From the NCBI RefSeq assembly GCF_036346595.1, contig NZ_CP107834.1, forward strand, positions 6,448,001 to 6,512,000: a stretch of DNA of 64,000 nt. The letters run 5' to 3'. The notes under the pieces were generated by a model, which did not search any database, was not told where the DNA came from, and worked only from the letters and a program-made list of their open reading frames with translations. Position 1 is the first letter of the stretch. Each line of letters begins with the position of its first letter. Shown here piece after piece: positions 15,724-48,334 of the stretch. The translations under genes were made by a program, and so were the position numbers. Source of the DNA: Streptomyces sp. NBC_00525 (GTDB lineage Bacteria; Actinomycetota; Actinomycetes; Streptomycetales; Streptomycetaceae).

Positions 15724-17316
15724 TCACTGGTGGAGGCGGATGCTCGTGGGCACGAGTTGGCCGCCGAACGTCGTGGCGAAGGTGGTGCGGTAGCCGTACA
15801 CACCGCTGCGGCCCTCGGCGACGGGCAGCGCGTCGGCCGCGCGGAAGAGGGCGGCGGCGGCCCTGTTCCAGGTCTCGCAGCCAGAGGTACCGGTTCTGCG
15901 CAGGGCGCGGGTGACCAGCGCGTCGTACTCGGGATTGCGCACCCCCGCGAAGTTGAGGCCCCGGGCGGGGGCGGGGCCGGAGAAGAAGGGGATGAAGCCG
16001 GCCGGCAGGGCGAACCCGGGCGTGCTGCCGACCACCACGTCGAAGTCCGCGGTCTCGTACATGGCGTTGACCAGGGCGGGCAGGCTCTCGCCGACCAGAT
16101 CGACGTCGGCGCCGAGCGCGGTCCACTGCCGGGCCATCAGTTCGGCGACGGAGACCAGGGTCGGGCCCAGGTCCGGGCTGGTGATCAGGCGGAGCCGTAG
16201 CGGCCGCCCGTCCCGGGTGAGCCGGCCGTCGGCGCCGCGGGTCCAGCCGGCGGCGCGCAGGGCGTCGGTCGCGTCCCCCGCGGGCAGGTTGGCGTCGGCG
16301 AGGTCGGCGTGGCATACGGCGCCGCGGGCCCCGAAGTCGGCCGCGGGGCTGCCGGTGCCGCCCACGGCGACGTTGGCGAGCCCCTCGCGGTCGAGGGCGG
16401 AGACCAGGGCGCGGCGCAGGGCCCGGTCGGCGAGGACCCGGCCGGGGCGCTGGTTGAAGAACGTCATCCCGGTCACCGTCGCCACCTCGGAGACGGCCAG
16501 CCCGCGTCCGGTGAGCCTGGCCCGGTCCGGACCGCTGACCTGCGCGATGTCGATGCCCCCGGTGATCAGCAGGTTCGCCGCCGTGGCGGCCTGCGGCACC
16601 ACCGAGAGCCGGATGCGCGCGGGCTGGCCGGGCTCCGAGGTCGTCGCCCCGGCGGGCCCCCAGGCGTAGTCGTCGCGCACGGTGAACTCGTACGGCCCGC
16701 CGGGGGAGTAGCGGGTCAGTACGTACGGGCCGGTGCCCTGGCTGGTGCGTTCCAGTGCCTGCGGCCGGTCGAGGCCGGCGGGGCAGACGATCGGCAGCAG
16801 GCCGACGGTGCGGGTGAGGAACGGGAAGGGGGAGGCGGCGGACACGGACACCGTGCCTGTCGCGTCGTCGGCGCGCGCGGTGAACGGGACATTCGGCAGG
16901 ATCGTGCGGGCGCCGGCGAGCCGGTGGGCGGGATCGGCCGCGTAGGTGAGCGCACGGGCCACGGCGGAGGCGGTGAGGGCGGTGCCGTCCGAGCAGGTGA
17001 TGCCCCGGCGCAGGGTGAAGGACGCCTCGGTGGGCGTGGCCCGCCAGGTGGCGGCCAGACCGGTGACCAGGCCGCCGTCCGGGGCGAGGTTGACCAGTGA
17101 GTCGTAGGCGTAACGGGCCTGGGAGGCGCCGAAGGCCGAGTACGGGTCGAAGCTCGGCGTCTCGCTGGGCCCGGCGATCCTGACGGTGCCGCCGAGCACC
17201 GGGGGAGTGGTCGTCGAGGAGGAGGCGACTCCGCCGCAGCCGCTCAGCGCGAGCGCCGCGGCGGTGAGGGCGGCCGCCAGGGCGACCGGCGGGGTGCGTC
17301 GGGGCATGGGCGTCAT
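15724..17316 (-). CDS. Peptide-binding lipoprotein of the ABC importer (SBP_bac_5 family)
   Basis: A 530-residue extracytoplasmic solute-binding protein. The N-terminus has basic residues, a hydrophobic stretch and the lipobox LALSGC with Cys27 as lipidation site, so it is anchored to the outer face of the membrane. The body has the family pattern (VRIAGPSETPSFDPYSAFG, YDSLVNLAPDGGLVTGLAATW, RRGITCSDGTALTASAVARAL). The start is taken at ATG 17316; ATG 17307 would also give a working signal. First gene of the peptide ABC operon, with ~490 bp of non-coding DNA upstream. Ligand unknown. Confidence 0.9.
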   Translation of the reverse strand: MTPMPRRTPPVALAAALTAAALALSGCGGVASSSTTTPPVLGGTVRIAGPSETPSFDPYSAFGASQARYAYDSLVNLAPDGGLVTGLAATWRATPTEASFTLRRGITCSDGTALTASAVARALTYAADPAHRLAGARTILPNVPFTARADDATGTVSVSAASPFPFLTRTVGLLPIVCPAGLDRPQALERTSQGTGPYVLTRYSPGGPYEFTVRDDYAWGPAGATTSEPGQPARIRLSVVPQAATAANLLITGGIDIAQVSGPDRARLTGRGLAVSEVATVTGMTFFNQRPGRVLADRALRRALVSALDREGLANVAVGGTGSPAADFGARGAVCHADLADANLPAGDATDALRAAGWTRGADGRLTRDGRPLRLRLITSPDLGPTLVSVAELMARQWTALGADVDLVGESLPALVNAMYETADFDVVVGSTPGFALPAGFIPFFSGPAPARGLNFAGVRNPEYDALVTRALRRTGTSGCETWNRAAAALFRAADALPVAEGRSGVYGYRTTFATTFGGQLVPTSIRLHQ

Positions 17317-17808
17317 GCTGCCACCGGTGCCGGCCCGGGAAACGCCCAACTTCCGTCCGTGGAAAGCGTGTTAGAAAGCGCGTTCGCGCACGTGGAGCCG
17401 CCTGGGCACGTGGCCGCGAGCAGCAGGGAGCGACACGTGCGGCCGATCCTGGTTCACCCGAATGAGTAACGCCGGGGCCCTCCCTTGGGAAAGATGATCT
17501 GATAAACATTCCGGCAGATGTTCGGCTGCGATCAATTCAGGACATGCGAAAAAGTCACCGACACTCACACGAGTGAACCCCCGGGAATCCATTTGGCTCA
17601 ACCGGGCATGGTTCGACTACCGTGATCACGAGATAGGACGGCGTGTCCCGGTGAAGTCCCGGTGCCCGGGAAGGTGTCCGGGAATTCGATTTCGGTTCCT
17701 CCCGGATTCGAAACGGAAATGCCTCGTGTCCGCCCGGCCGCGCGCTGCTCCATTTCTCGTCGTGTCCGGGTTCCCTGTCATACGTATGCGTGGAGAGGAT
17801 GGAGCATC
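17317..17808. other. Divergent intergenic region, 492 bp
   Basis: Between the leftward peptide ABC operon and the rightward DUF5132-like gene. It contains the local direct repeat GTCCCGGTGAAGTCCCGGTG near 17646-17665 and AT-richer DNA at 17495-17560. I see no convincing promoter pair, no terminator and no gene. Small open frames on both strands lack ribosome sites. Confidence 0.35.
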
Positions 17809-18135
17809 ATGCCGCCTGTAGTACCGCCCTTTCTGATCGGGCTCGTCGTCGCACCGCTGGCCAAGCGCCTGCTCAGGCCGCTGGTGGGCGGAGTCGTCAA
17901 GGCGTCCGTCGGGATCGCGATGGAGGTGAAGAAGGCAGCCCACGAGGCCGGGGAGAACATCCACGACCTCGCGGCCGAGGTGGCCGCCGACGTGATGGCC
18001 GCCCAGGTCGCCGCCGGTGACACCGAGAGCCGCTCCGTTCCCGGCCAGCACACCACCGGAAACAGCGGTAAGGGGGAGCGGAGGGCCCCCAAGATCCGCG
18101 CGACCGCCGAGAACGCCGCAGCCAAGACGCACTGA
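17809..18135 (+). CDS. Small DUF5132-like protein
   Basis: A 108-residue protein: an N-terminal hydrophobic segment (VVPPFLIGLVVAPLAKRLL, then LVGGVVKASVGIAMEV) that may lie in or on the membrane, an amphipathic helix rich in Ala/Glu (VKKAAHEAGENIHDLAAEVAADV), and a basic disordered tail. This resembles DUF5132-type proteins, whose function is unknown to me. The start at 17809 has a GGAGAGGATGGAG site; an in-frame extension back to 17662 has no family character. It precedes the HMA-ABC exporter gene by 193 bp containing a large hairpin, so they may be co-transcribed with attenuation. The family name is from appearance. Confidence 0.6.
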   Translation: MPPVVPPFLIGLVVAPLAKRLLRPLVGGVVKASVGIAMEVKKAAHEAGENIHDLAAEVAADVMAAQVAAGDTESRSVPGQHTTGNSGKGERRAPKIRATAENAAAKTH

Positions 18136-18154
18136 CGGCCCCCGTGGACCCGCG

Positions 18155-18212
18155 GCCGCCACCGGACGCGTCCCGCCGACCCACCCGTCGGCGGACGCGT
18201 CGGAGTGGCGGC
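18155..18212 (+). terminator. Large hairpin between the DUF5132-like gene and the HMA-ABC gene
   Basis: Arms 18155-18180 and 18187-18212 are nearly fully complementary over 26 bases (outer GCCGCCAC with GTGGCGGC, inner CGCCGAC with GTCGGCG) around a 6-nt CCACCC loop. It could terminate or attenuate transcription into the exporter gene, or protect the upstream message. Confidence 0.6.
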
Positions 18213-18328
18213 CGTTCCCTGGGCCGCACGCCCACAGCCGCCCCGTTCAAGATTTCCCGCTCCGTCGCCGTGATCCGCCGTACCCGCAACGGACCTCCGC
18301 GACCTCCGCGAACAAGGTGAACGTACAC

Positions 18329-20617
18329 ATGCCATCGCTTCTGGGTGCCGCCTCCGGATTCCGCTCCACGGAACCGGGCGCGAGCCCTCGCTCGGTCACA
18401 CCGGGCCGCCAGCGCTGGGACGTCAGGCTTCTCGTCGGACGCCCCCGGACGGCCGAACTCCTCGCCGCAGCGCTGCGCCACATCCCCGGCATCACCGAGG
18501 CCCAGGCCAGCCCCGTCACCGGCGGAGTGCTCATCCGGCACGACGCGCGACTGCGCGCCGCGGACATCGGCGGGATCGTCCGCCGCACCGTCGCCCGGGT
18601 CGCGGAGGAAACGACCGCCGCGGCGCGACGGGCGACGGCGGCCCGGCCCGCCCCGCCCGTCGACACCGGCGCGGTCGTCCGGCCGGTGCTCGCCGTGGGC
18701 GGCGGCGTCGCGGCCGGCGCCGCCCTGCTCAAGGGCTCCACGCCGATCAGGCAACTGGCGGCCGTGGGCGGCGTGGCCGCGGCGACCGCGCTCGTGCTGC
18801 GCAGGACCTGGCGCAGAACCACCGAAGCGGCCCGCTCGGCGACCGGGCCCGACTCAGAACGGCACCCCCTGCTGGAGATCGTCGGCCCGCACCGCGGCCG
18901 CCTCTACCGCGCGGCCGCCCTGTCCGTCGCCTGCCAGGCGGCGGAACTGGCGCTCGGCACCTTCCTCGGCTGGACCGGCCTCGTTCTCATCAAGGGCGAA
19001 GCGGCCTTCCTGGCCCGCCTCGGCCTGGCCACCGCGTCCGCCCAGCTGTGGGGCCTGGCCGGACTGGTCGCCGCCGCCAGCGCCGCCGTGGCCGGACTCT
19101 CCTACGCCTCCAACCTCCAGTGGCGCCGGCTCGGCCAGGACATCGAACACGACTGGCGCAGCCGCACCTACCGGCACGTCCAGCACCTCGACCTGGCCCA
19201 CCTGGAGGGCGAGCGCACCAGCAGGGTGGCCGGCGCCCTCACCAACGACGTCGGCCAACTGGGCGCCTTCTTCGCCGGACCCGCCAACGACGTGCTCCAA
19301 CTCGGCACCAGCCTGGCCCTGCTGGCCCCGGCGTTCCTCCTGCTCGCCCCGCAGATCGCCTGGATCGCGTTCCTCCCGATCCCGGTCATCGCCTGGCTCT
19401 CCCTGCGCCACCAGGACCGGGCCGCCGCCGACTACGCCGTCACCGGCGAACGCCGCGCCCGGCTCGGCAGCCAGGTGATCAACTCGCTGGAGGCCGGCGC
19501 CACCGTCAAGAGCTTCTGCACCGAGGGCTACGAGGCCGCGCGCATCGACCGGCTCAGCGAAGACGTCCAGGAGAGCAGCCGGCAGACCGACCGCGGCACC
19601 ATCCGCCACGGCGAGACGGTCCGCGCCTGCACCACCGCCTCCATGGCCGGCACCCTGCTGGTCGGCGGCCGCCACGTCCTCAACGGCAACCTCCGGTTCG
19701 AGGTGTTCAGCCCCCTCATCGGACTGCCCCAGATGCTGCTGATGCGGATGAGCCGGCTCGGCACCATCGCCGACCAGTACCAGCGCACCCTCGACTCCTA
19801 CGAGCGCGTCCAGCGGCTGCGCGAACTGCCCGTCGAGGCCGACAGCGGCGACGCGGCCCTCGACCCCGCCGGGGTGCGGGGTGAGATCGTCCTCGACCGC
19901 GTCACCTTCGCCTACCCCGGCCGCGCGGCCGCCCTGGACGACCTCTCCCTGACCATCCCGGCCGGTCAGGTCACGGCCCTGGTGGGCGCCACCGGCTCGG
20001 GCAAGACGACCGTCGCCCGGCTGCTGATGCGCTTCCAGGACGCCGAGTCCGGCAGGGTCCTGCTCGACGGCCGGGACGTCCGCGACCTGCGACGGCACGA
20101 CCTGCGCCACGCCATCGGATTCGTCGCCCAGGACCCCTTCCTGTTCGACGGAACCATCGCCGACAACATCCGCTACGGCAGCTTCGACGCCACGGACGGC
20201 GCCGTGGTGCGGGCCGCAGCCATGGCCGAGGCGCACCCCTTCATCGCCGCCCTGCCCCACGGCTACGACACGCTCATCGGCGAACGCGGCGCCGCCCTCT
20301 CCGGCGGCCAGCGACAGCGCATCGCCCTGGCCCGCGCCATCCTCAAGGACTCGCCGGTCGTCATCCTCGACGAGGCGACCTCCGCCGTGGACAACGAGAC
20401 CGAGGCCGCCATCCAGCGCACGCTGCAGAGCTTCGCGGCCGAGCGGACGATGGTCGTCATCGCCCACCGCCTCTCCACGGTCCGCCACGCCGACCGCATC
20501 TACGTCATGGACCGGGGCGGCGTCGTCGCCGAACAGGGCACCCACGACGAACTCCTCGCCCAGCACGGACTCTACGCATCCCTCTGGCAGCTCCAGGCCG
20601 GCGAACTCGCCGCCTGA
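18329..20617 (+). CDS. ABC exporter with N-terminal HMA-like domain
   Basis: A 762-residue half-transporter of the exporter type. Residues ~30-90 (WDVRLLVGRPRTAELLAAALRH, then GITEAQASPVTGGVLIRHD) look like a heavy-metal-associated (ferredoxin-like) domain, but the metal-binding CxxC is absent. After two hydrophobic Gly/Ala-rich segments comes a six-helix ABC membrane domain (~200-490) and an ATPase: Walker A GATGSGKT (~552), signature LSGGQRQR (~656), Walker B VVILDEATS and H-loop AHRLS (~711). It should act as a homodimer or with an unseen partner. ATG 18329 has AAGGTGA nine bases upstream. It lies directly before the NRPS on the same strand and is the best export candidate for its product, though the HMA/DUF5132 pairing may be an independent unit. 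Confidence 0.82.
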   Translation: MPSLLGAASGFRSTEPGASPRSVTPGRQRWDVRLLVGRPRTAELLAAALRHIPGITEAQASPVTGGVLIRHDARLRAADIGGIVRRTVARVAEETTAAARRATAARPAPPVDTGAVVRPVLAVGGGVAAGAALLKGSTPIRQLAAVGGVAAATALVLRRTWRRTTEAARSATGPDSERHPLLEIVGPHRGRLYRAAALSVACQAAELALGTFLGWTGLVLIKGEAAFLARLGLATASAQLWGLAGLVAAASAAVAGLSYASNLQWRRLGQDIEHDWRSRTYRHVQHLDLAHLEGERTSRVAGALTNDVGQLGAFFAGPANDVLQLGTSLALLAPAFLLLAPQIAWIAFLPIPVIAWLSLRHQDRAAADYAVTGERRARLGSQVINSLEAGATVKSFCTEGYEAARIDRLSEDVQESSRQTDRGTIRHGETVRACTTASMAGTLLVGGRHVLNGNLRFEVFSPLIGLPQMLLMRMSRLGTIADQYQRTLDSYERVQRLRELPVEADSGDAALDPAGVRGEIVLDRVTFAYPGRAAALDDLSLTIPAGQVTALVGATGSGKTTVARLLMRFQDAESGRVLLDGRDVRDLRRHDLRHAIGFVAQDPFLFDGTIADNIRYGSFDATDGAVVRAAAMAEAHPFIAALPHGYDTLIGERGAALSGGQRQRIALARAILKDSPVVILDEATSAVDNETEAAIQRTLQSFAAERTMVVIAHRLSTVRHADRIYVMDRGGVVAEQGTHDELLAQHGLYASLWQLQAGELAA

Positions 20618-20688
20618 CGCCACCGCCTGACGCCACCGCCTGACGCAGCCGCCCGACAAGGCTGCCCGACGCAGCCGCCTGACGCAGG
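20611..20688 (+). repeat. Six tandem 13-bp units across the exporter stop codon
   Basis: Six head-to-tail units of CGCCTGACGCNNC (20611-20623 then every 13 bases to 20688); units 1-2 are identical, and units 3-6 vary slightly. The first unit holds the exporter's TGA stop, and because 13 is not a multiple of three, later copies put TGA in other frames. It occupies most of the exporter-NRPS spacer. Confidence 0.85.
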
Positions 20689-20707
20689 AAAGAAATGCCC
20701 GGCCCCC

Positions 20708-20746
20708 GCCGACCGCGCCACGTCCCCCGCGGTCGGCGCGGTCGGC
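20708..20746 (+). promoter_or_regulatory. Mutually exclusive hairpins before the NRPS gene
   Basis: GCCGACCGCG (20708-20717) can pair with either of two overlapping CGCGGTCGGC copies (20728-20737 and 20737-20746). Only one pairing can form at a time, as in an attenuator, or the element may simply end exporter transcription. A GGAGGT ribosome site follows about 30 nt later, eight bases before the NRPS start. Confidence 0.45.
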
Positions 20747-20785
20747 CCTGCGCGCACGCCACCCACATTCTCTGGAGGTACCCCC

Positions 20786-44863
<24,078 letters not shown>

Positions 44864-44866
44864 CCC

Positions 44867-45082
44867 ATGACCAACCCCTTCGACGACCAGGACGGCACCT
44901 TCCTCGTCCTCGTCAACCACGAGAACCAGCACTCGCTCTGGCCGCAGTTCGCCGACGTACCGGACGGCTGGACCGTCTCCCACGGCCCCGACACCCACGC
45001 CGCCTGCCTGGACCACATCGAGCGCACCTGGACCGACATGCGGCCCAAGAGCCTCGCCGACGCGATGGACGCCCAGCGGTAG
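44867..45082 (+). CDS. MbtH-like NRPS accessory protein
   Basis: A 71-residue MbtH-family protein, which binds adenylation domains and is often needed for their solubility and activity. Conserved residues are all there: [12 protein letters not shown], the Trp in DGW, then [14 protein letters not shown]. It begins four bases after the NRPS stop with AGGAGG just upstream (the site overlaps the end of the NRPS gene), so the two are surely co-expressed. It is the only MbtH gene in the window and likely serves all seven adenylation domains. Confidence 0.97.
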   Translation: MTNPFDDQDGTFLVLVNHENQHSLWPQFADVPDGWTVSHGPDTHAACLDHIERTWTDMRPKSLADAMDAQR

Positions 45083-45092
45083 CGAGAGCGAC

Positions 45093-46349
45093 ATGACCAC
45101 CTCCACCGGCACACTCGACGGGGCTCGCACAGCCGCGGGCCCCGCCCGCCCCGACGACCTCGCCGCGGCACTCCTCACCCCCGAGGCCCGTCGCGACCCG
45201 TACCCCTTCTACGCGCACATGCGGACCACGGACCCGGTCCACCGCAGCCACCGGGGCGTCTGGTACCTCACCCGGTACGCCGACGTCGAGGCCGCGCTCG
45301 GCGACCTCCGGCTGTCCAACGACCGGGACAGGATGACCCGCGCCTACACCGCGCTCGGCGGCGACCTCAAGGCCCTCAGCCGGCTCACCGACCGGCTCGG
45401 CCGGGTGATGACCAACACCGACCCGCCCGACCACGCCCGGCTCCGCAAACTGGCCAACCGTGCCTTCACCGCCCGCCGCGTCGAGGCCCTGCGCGGCCGC
45501 GTCCAGGCCATCGTGGACCGGCTCGTCGACGAGGCCGTGGCCGCCGGCCCGGACCTGGACCTCATCGAGGCCGTCGCCTCTCCGCTGCCCATGTCCGTCG
45601 TCTGCGAACTCTTCGGCATCCCCGACGAGGACCGGCCGCGCGTCCAGAACTGGTTCCGCCGCTTCGGCCGGCTCAGCGAGGACATCGACAAGTCCGAAGC
45701 GGCGATCGACCAGTACGAGGAGTACCTGTCCGGGCTCATCCGGGAACGCCGGCACCGCCCCGGCGACGACCTCATCAGCGCCCTGGTCGCCACCCAGAGC
45801 CACGACGACCGGCTCACCGACTCCGAACTGCTCTCCACCTGCTTCGTCCTGATCACCGCGGGCGACGAGACCACCACCCACCTCATCGCCAACAGCGTGC
45901 TCGCCCTGCTGCGTCACCCCGACCAGCTCGCCCGGCTGCGCGCCGACCCCGCACTGGCCCGCGCCGCCGTCGAGGAACTCGCCCGCTACGACACCGTCAC
46001 CCAGGCCATCGTCCGCGTCGTCGCCGAGGACCTGGAGATCGGCGGACGCACCCTGCGCGAGGGCGAACTCGTGTACCTCTTCCTCGGCGCCACCAACCGC
46101 GACCCCGCACGCTTCGAGAACCCCGACCGGCTCGACCTGACCCGCCCCGGCAACCGGCACCTCAGCTTCGGCCACGGCCCCCACTTCTGCCTCGGCGCCC
46201 CGCTGGCCAAGCTCCAGGCCGAAATCGCCATCGGCACCCTGGTGCGCCGGCTGCCCGGACTGCGGCTCACCGACGGCGCGGTCCTCGACTGGCGGCCCAA
46301 CCCGCTGCAACGGCGCCTGTGCGCCCTCCCGCTCACCCACCGACCGTGA
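45093..46349 (+). CDS. Cytochrome P450, NRPS tailoring
   Basis: A 418-residue soluble bacterial class I P450. Seen: I-helix AGDETT (256-261), ExxR at Glu295-Arg298, and the haem loop FGHGPHFCLG with Cys366 as axial ligand. No ferredoxin or reductase gene is nearby, so it must use general redox partners. It starts 10 bases after mbtH, within the NRPS operon, so hydroxylation or oxidative cross-linking of the peptide, or hydroxylation of a carrier-bound residue, is likely; which one is not shown. Confidence 0.95.
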   Translation: MTTSTGTLDGARTAAGPARPDDLAAALLTPEARRDPYPFYAHMRTTDPVHRSHRGVWYLTRYADVEAALGDLRLSNDRDRMTRAYTALGGDLKALSRLTDRLGRVMTNTDPPDHARLRKLANRAFTARRVEALRGRVQAIVDRLVDEAVAAGPDLDLIEAVASPLPMSVVCELFGIPDEDRPRVQNWFRRFGRLSEDIDKSEAAIDQYEEYLSGLIRERRHRPGDDLISALVATQSHDDRLTDSELLSTCFVLITAGDETTTHLIANSVLALLRHPDQLARLRADPALARAAVEELARYDTVTQAIVRVVAEDLEIGGRTLREGELVYLFLGATNRDPARFENPDRLDLTRPGNRHLSFGHGPHFCLGAPLAKLQAEIAIGTLVRRLPGLRLTDGAVLDWRPNPLQRRLCALPLTHRP

Positions 46350-46375
46350 ACGACCACGAAGGAGAAGTACCCACC

Positions 46376-47134
46376 ATGGCCCGAGAGTTCGAGGTGTGCA
46401 GGGAACAGGACCTGCCCGCCGCACCCCAGCAGGTCTGGAACGCCGTGGCCACCGGCGCCGGCAACCTCGGCTGGCTCTACCCGATGGAGATCGAGCCGCG
46501 CATCGGCGGCCGCGTCACCCGGGGGGACGCCACGGTCGTCGCCTGGGAGCCGCCCCGCCACCTCGCCGTCCGGGCCACCCAGGACGACGGCTTCTCCAAC
46601 ACGCTCAGCTACCGCGTCGAACCCGCCGGCGACGGCACGAGCCACCTGCGGATGGGCATCCACTGGGTGCACACCGGCACCGTGGACGACGCCTGGCAGT
46701 GGGACGCCAAGACGGACGTCGCCACCAAGTACGTCGACTTCCACCAGCACGCGCTCGCCGAGTACCTGCGCCACTTCGCCGGCCGCCGCGCCGTCCACGT
46801 ACCGGCGCAGCGCGCCGAACCCACCGCCGACCCGGCCGACTTCGCCGCCCTGCGCCGCCGCCTCGGCCTGGCCGAAGACGCCGCCGTCGGCGACCGGTTC
46901 ACCCTCCGCGCACCCGGCCCGGAGCACCCGCCCGTGGAGGTGGTCGTGGACTGGCTCAGCGACGACTTCCTCGGCCTGCGCGGCCCGGACGCCCTGTACC
47001 GGTTCTTCAACGGCAGTACCTGGAACGTGCCGATCCGGCTCGCCCACCATCTGTTCGCCGACGACACCGACGAGGAACAGGCCACCCAGGCATGGACCGC
47101 CTGGCTGGACGACGCACACACCGGGGAGCGGTGA
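46376..47134 (+). CDS. SRPBCC (START/AHSA1-like) domain protein
   Basis: A 252-residue protein. The N-terminal ~140 residues form an SRPBCC/Bet v1-like fold of the AHSA1 type (LPAAPQQVWNAVATGAGNLGWLYP, EPRIGGRVTRG, VVAWEPPRHLAVRAT), a deep hydrophobic pocket that can bind or act on ligands. The C-terminal ~100 residues appear to form a shorter repeat of related character (FTLRAPGPEHPPVEVVVDW). GAAGGAGAA precedes ATG 46376; an earlier in-frame start overlaps the P450 gene and is unlikely. It lies inside the NRPS operon and its stop overlaps the next ATG. A role as cyclase, chaperone or product-binding (self-protection) protein is inference. Confidence 0.8.
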   Translation: MAREFEVCREQDLPAAPQQVWNAVATGAGNLGWLYPMEIEPRIGGRVTRGDATVVAWEPPRHLAVRATQDDGFSNTLSYRVEPAGDGTSHLRMGIHWVHTGTVDDAWQWDAKTDVATKYVDFHQHALAEYLRHFAGRRAVHVPAQRAEPTADPADFAALRRRLGLAEDAAVGDRFTLRAPGPEHPPVEVVVDWLSDDFLGLRGPDALYRFFNGSTWNVPIRLAHHLFADDTDEEQATQAWTAWLDDAHTGER

Positions 47135-47334
47135 TGGACACCTCCACGCAGACCCTGCTGTTCGCCGCCGAACTCGTCGAGGAGAACGGCACCTACTCAC
47201 TCGTCGTCGAGGACCTGCGCAAGGGCACCGTGCAGACGACCCCGGTTCCCAAGTCCATGGTCGACAAACTGCCGGTCTACCTCGCGGCCCTCGCCGCCAA
47301 GTTGGGCCCGGTCCGGCCGCGCCGAGGCCGGTAG
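47134..47334 (+). CDS. 66-residue protein of unknown function in the NRPS operon
   Basis: The ATG overlaps the stop of the SRPBCC gene (ATGA), so it is translationally coupled. The protein begins MDTSTQTLLFAAELVEENG and ends in a basic PVRPRRGR tail; there is no signal, membrane segment or Cys. I do not recognise a family. Position suggests it is the last gene of the NRPS operon and may act with the SRPBCC protein. Confidence 0.7.
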   Translation: MDTSTQTLLFAAELVEENGTYSLVVEDLRKGTVQTTPVPKSMVDKLPVYLAALAAKLGPVRPRRGR

Positions 47335-47408
47335 CCGCCGGTCCGCCGCCGGGCGCCTTGGCTATCGTCTGCCGCATGGATCATTCCGCCCTCCAGAAGG
47401 AGAGACCC

Positions 47409-48149
47409 ATGACCGACAGCACACCCGCCGAAGGCGCCCCGGCGCCCGTCACCTTCATCACCGGCGGTTCCAGCGGCATCGGGGCGGAGAGCGTACGCAG
47501 GCTCCTCGGGCTCGGCCACCGGGTCGCCGCGACCGGCCGCAGCGCCGCGAAACTGGCCGCGCTCGCCGACGCCGCCGCCACGGCCGGGGCCGGCGAGCGG
47601 CTGCTCACCTTCCAGGGGGAGGCGGCGGACTGGGCGCACGTGTCGGAGGCGGTCGCCGAGACCGTGCGCGTTTTCGGCCGCCTCGACCACGCCGTCGCCA
47701 ACGCCGGGTACTCCGCCGACGCCCATGTCGAGACCGGCGACCCGGAGAAGTGGCGGGGCATGGTGCTGACGAACGTGCTGGGGCCCGCCCTGCTCGTCCG
47801 GGCGGCGCTGCCGGCGCTCAAGGAGTCGCAGGGCCGGATCGTGCTCGTCGGCAGCGTGGCCGGCTTCAAGAACACGCCCGGCAACCTGTACTCGATGACC
47901 AAGTTCGCGGTGACCGGCCTCGCGGAGAACGTCCGCATGCTCACCACCGGCTACGGTGTCGGCACGACGCTGCTCGCGCCCGGCCGCGTCCTCACCCCGT
48001 TCTGGGACGAGCGCCCCGGCGGTGCGGCGGCGGCCGGACCGATGATCTCCGCGGAGCAGGTGGCGGACACGCTGGTCTGGGCGATCGATCAGCCGCGCGG
48101 CGTCGACGTGAACACGCTGGTGGTCCGGCCGATCGGCCAGGCGAACTGA
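47409..48149 (+). CDS. Short-chain dehydrogenase/reductase (classical SDR)
   Basis: A 246-residue NAD(P)-dependent oxidoreductase. Cofactor motif TGGSSGIG near residue 17, NAGYS loop, catalytic Ser in LVGSVAGF and YSMTK (Tyr/Lys pair). AAGGAGAG precedes ATG 47409; two earlier in-frame ATGs (47358, 47376) lack such a site. A TATCGT lies just before 47376, so a leaderless longer form is possible. Substrate unknown. The 74-bp gap to the NRPS operon leaves open whether it belongs to it or is an independent gene. Confidence 0.9.
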   Translation: MTDSTPAEGAPAPVTFITGGSSGIGAESVRRLLGLGHRVAATGRSAAKLAALADAAATAGAGERLLTFQGEAADWAHVSEAVAETVRVFGRLDHAVANAGYSADAHVETGDPEKWRGMVLTNVLGPALLVRAALPALKESQGRIVLVGSVAGFKNTPGNLYSMTKFAVTGLAENVRMLTTGYGVGTTLLAPGRVLTPFWDERPGGAAAAGPMISAEQVADTLVWAIDQPRGVDVNTLVVRPIGQAN

Positions 48150-48334
48150 CGCGGAGCCCCCAGGGGGCGGTCAGCGCGCCGGCCGCCCTGCACCGGGGCA
48201 TCGCGACGGAGGAGGCGGCCCGCCACGACTGAGGACACCCTCTGGTTCACTCGGCCCGCCCCCTTCGGAACATCGAACGGCGGCCGGCGGCCGGCGGCGC
48301 TGGAGCGCGCGCAGCGGCAGGGGACGTCGCGGCG

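Noticed and set aside
20611..20688. CRISPR-like array
   Set aside because: The units are directly adjacent 13-mers without spacers and no cas genes are present.
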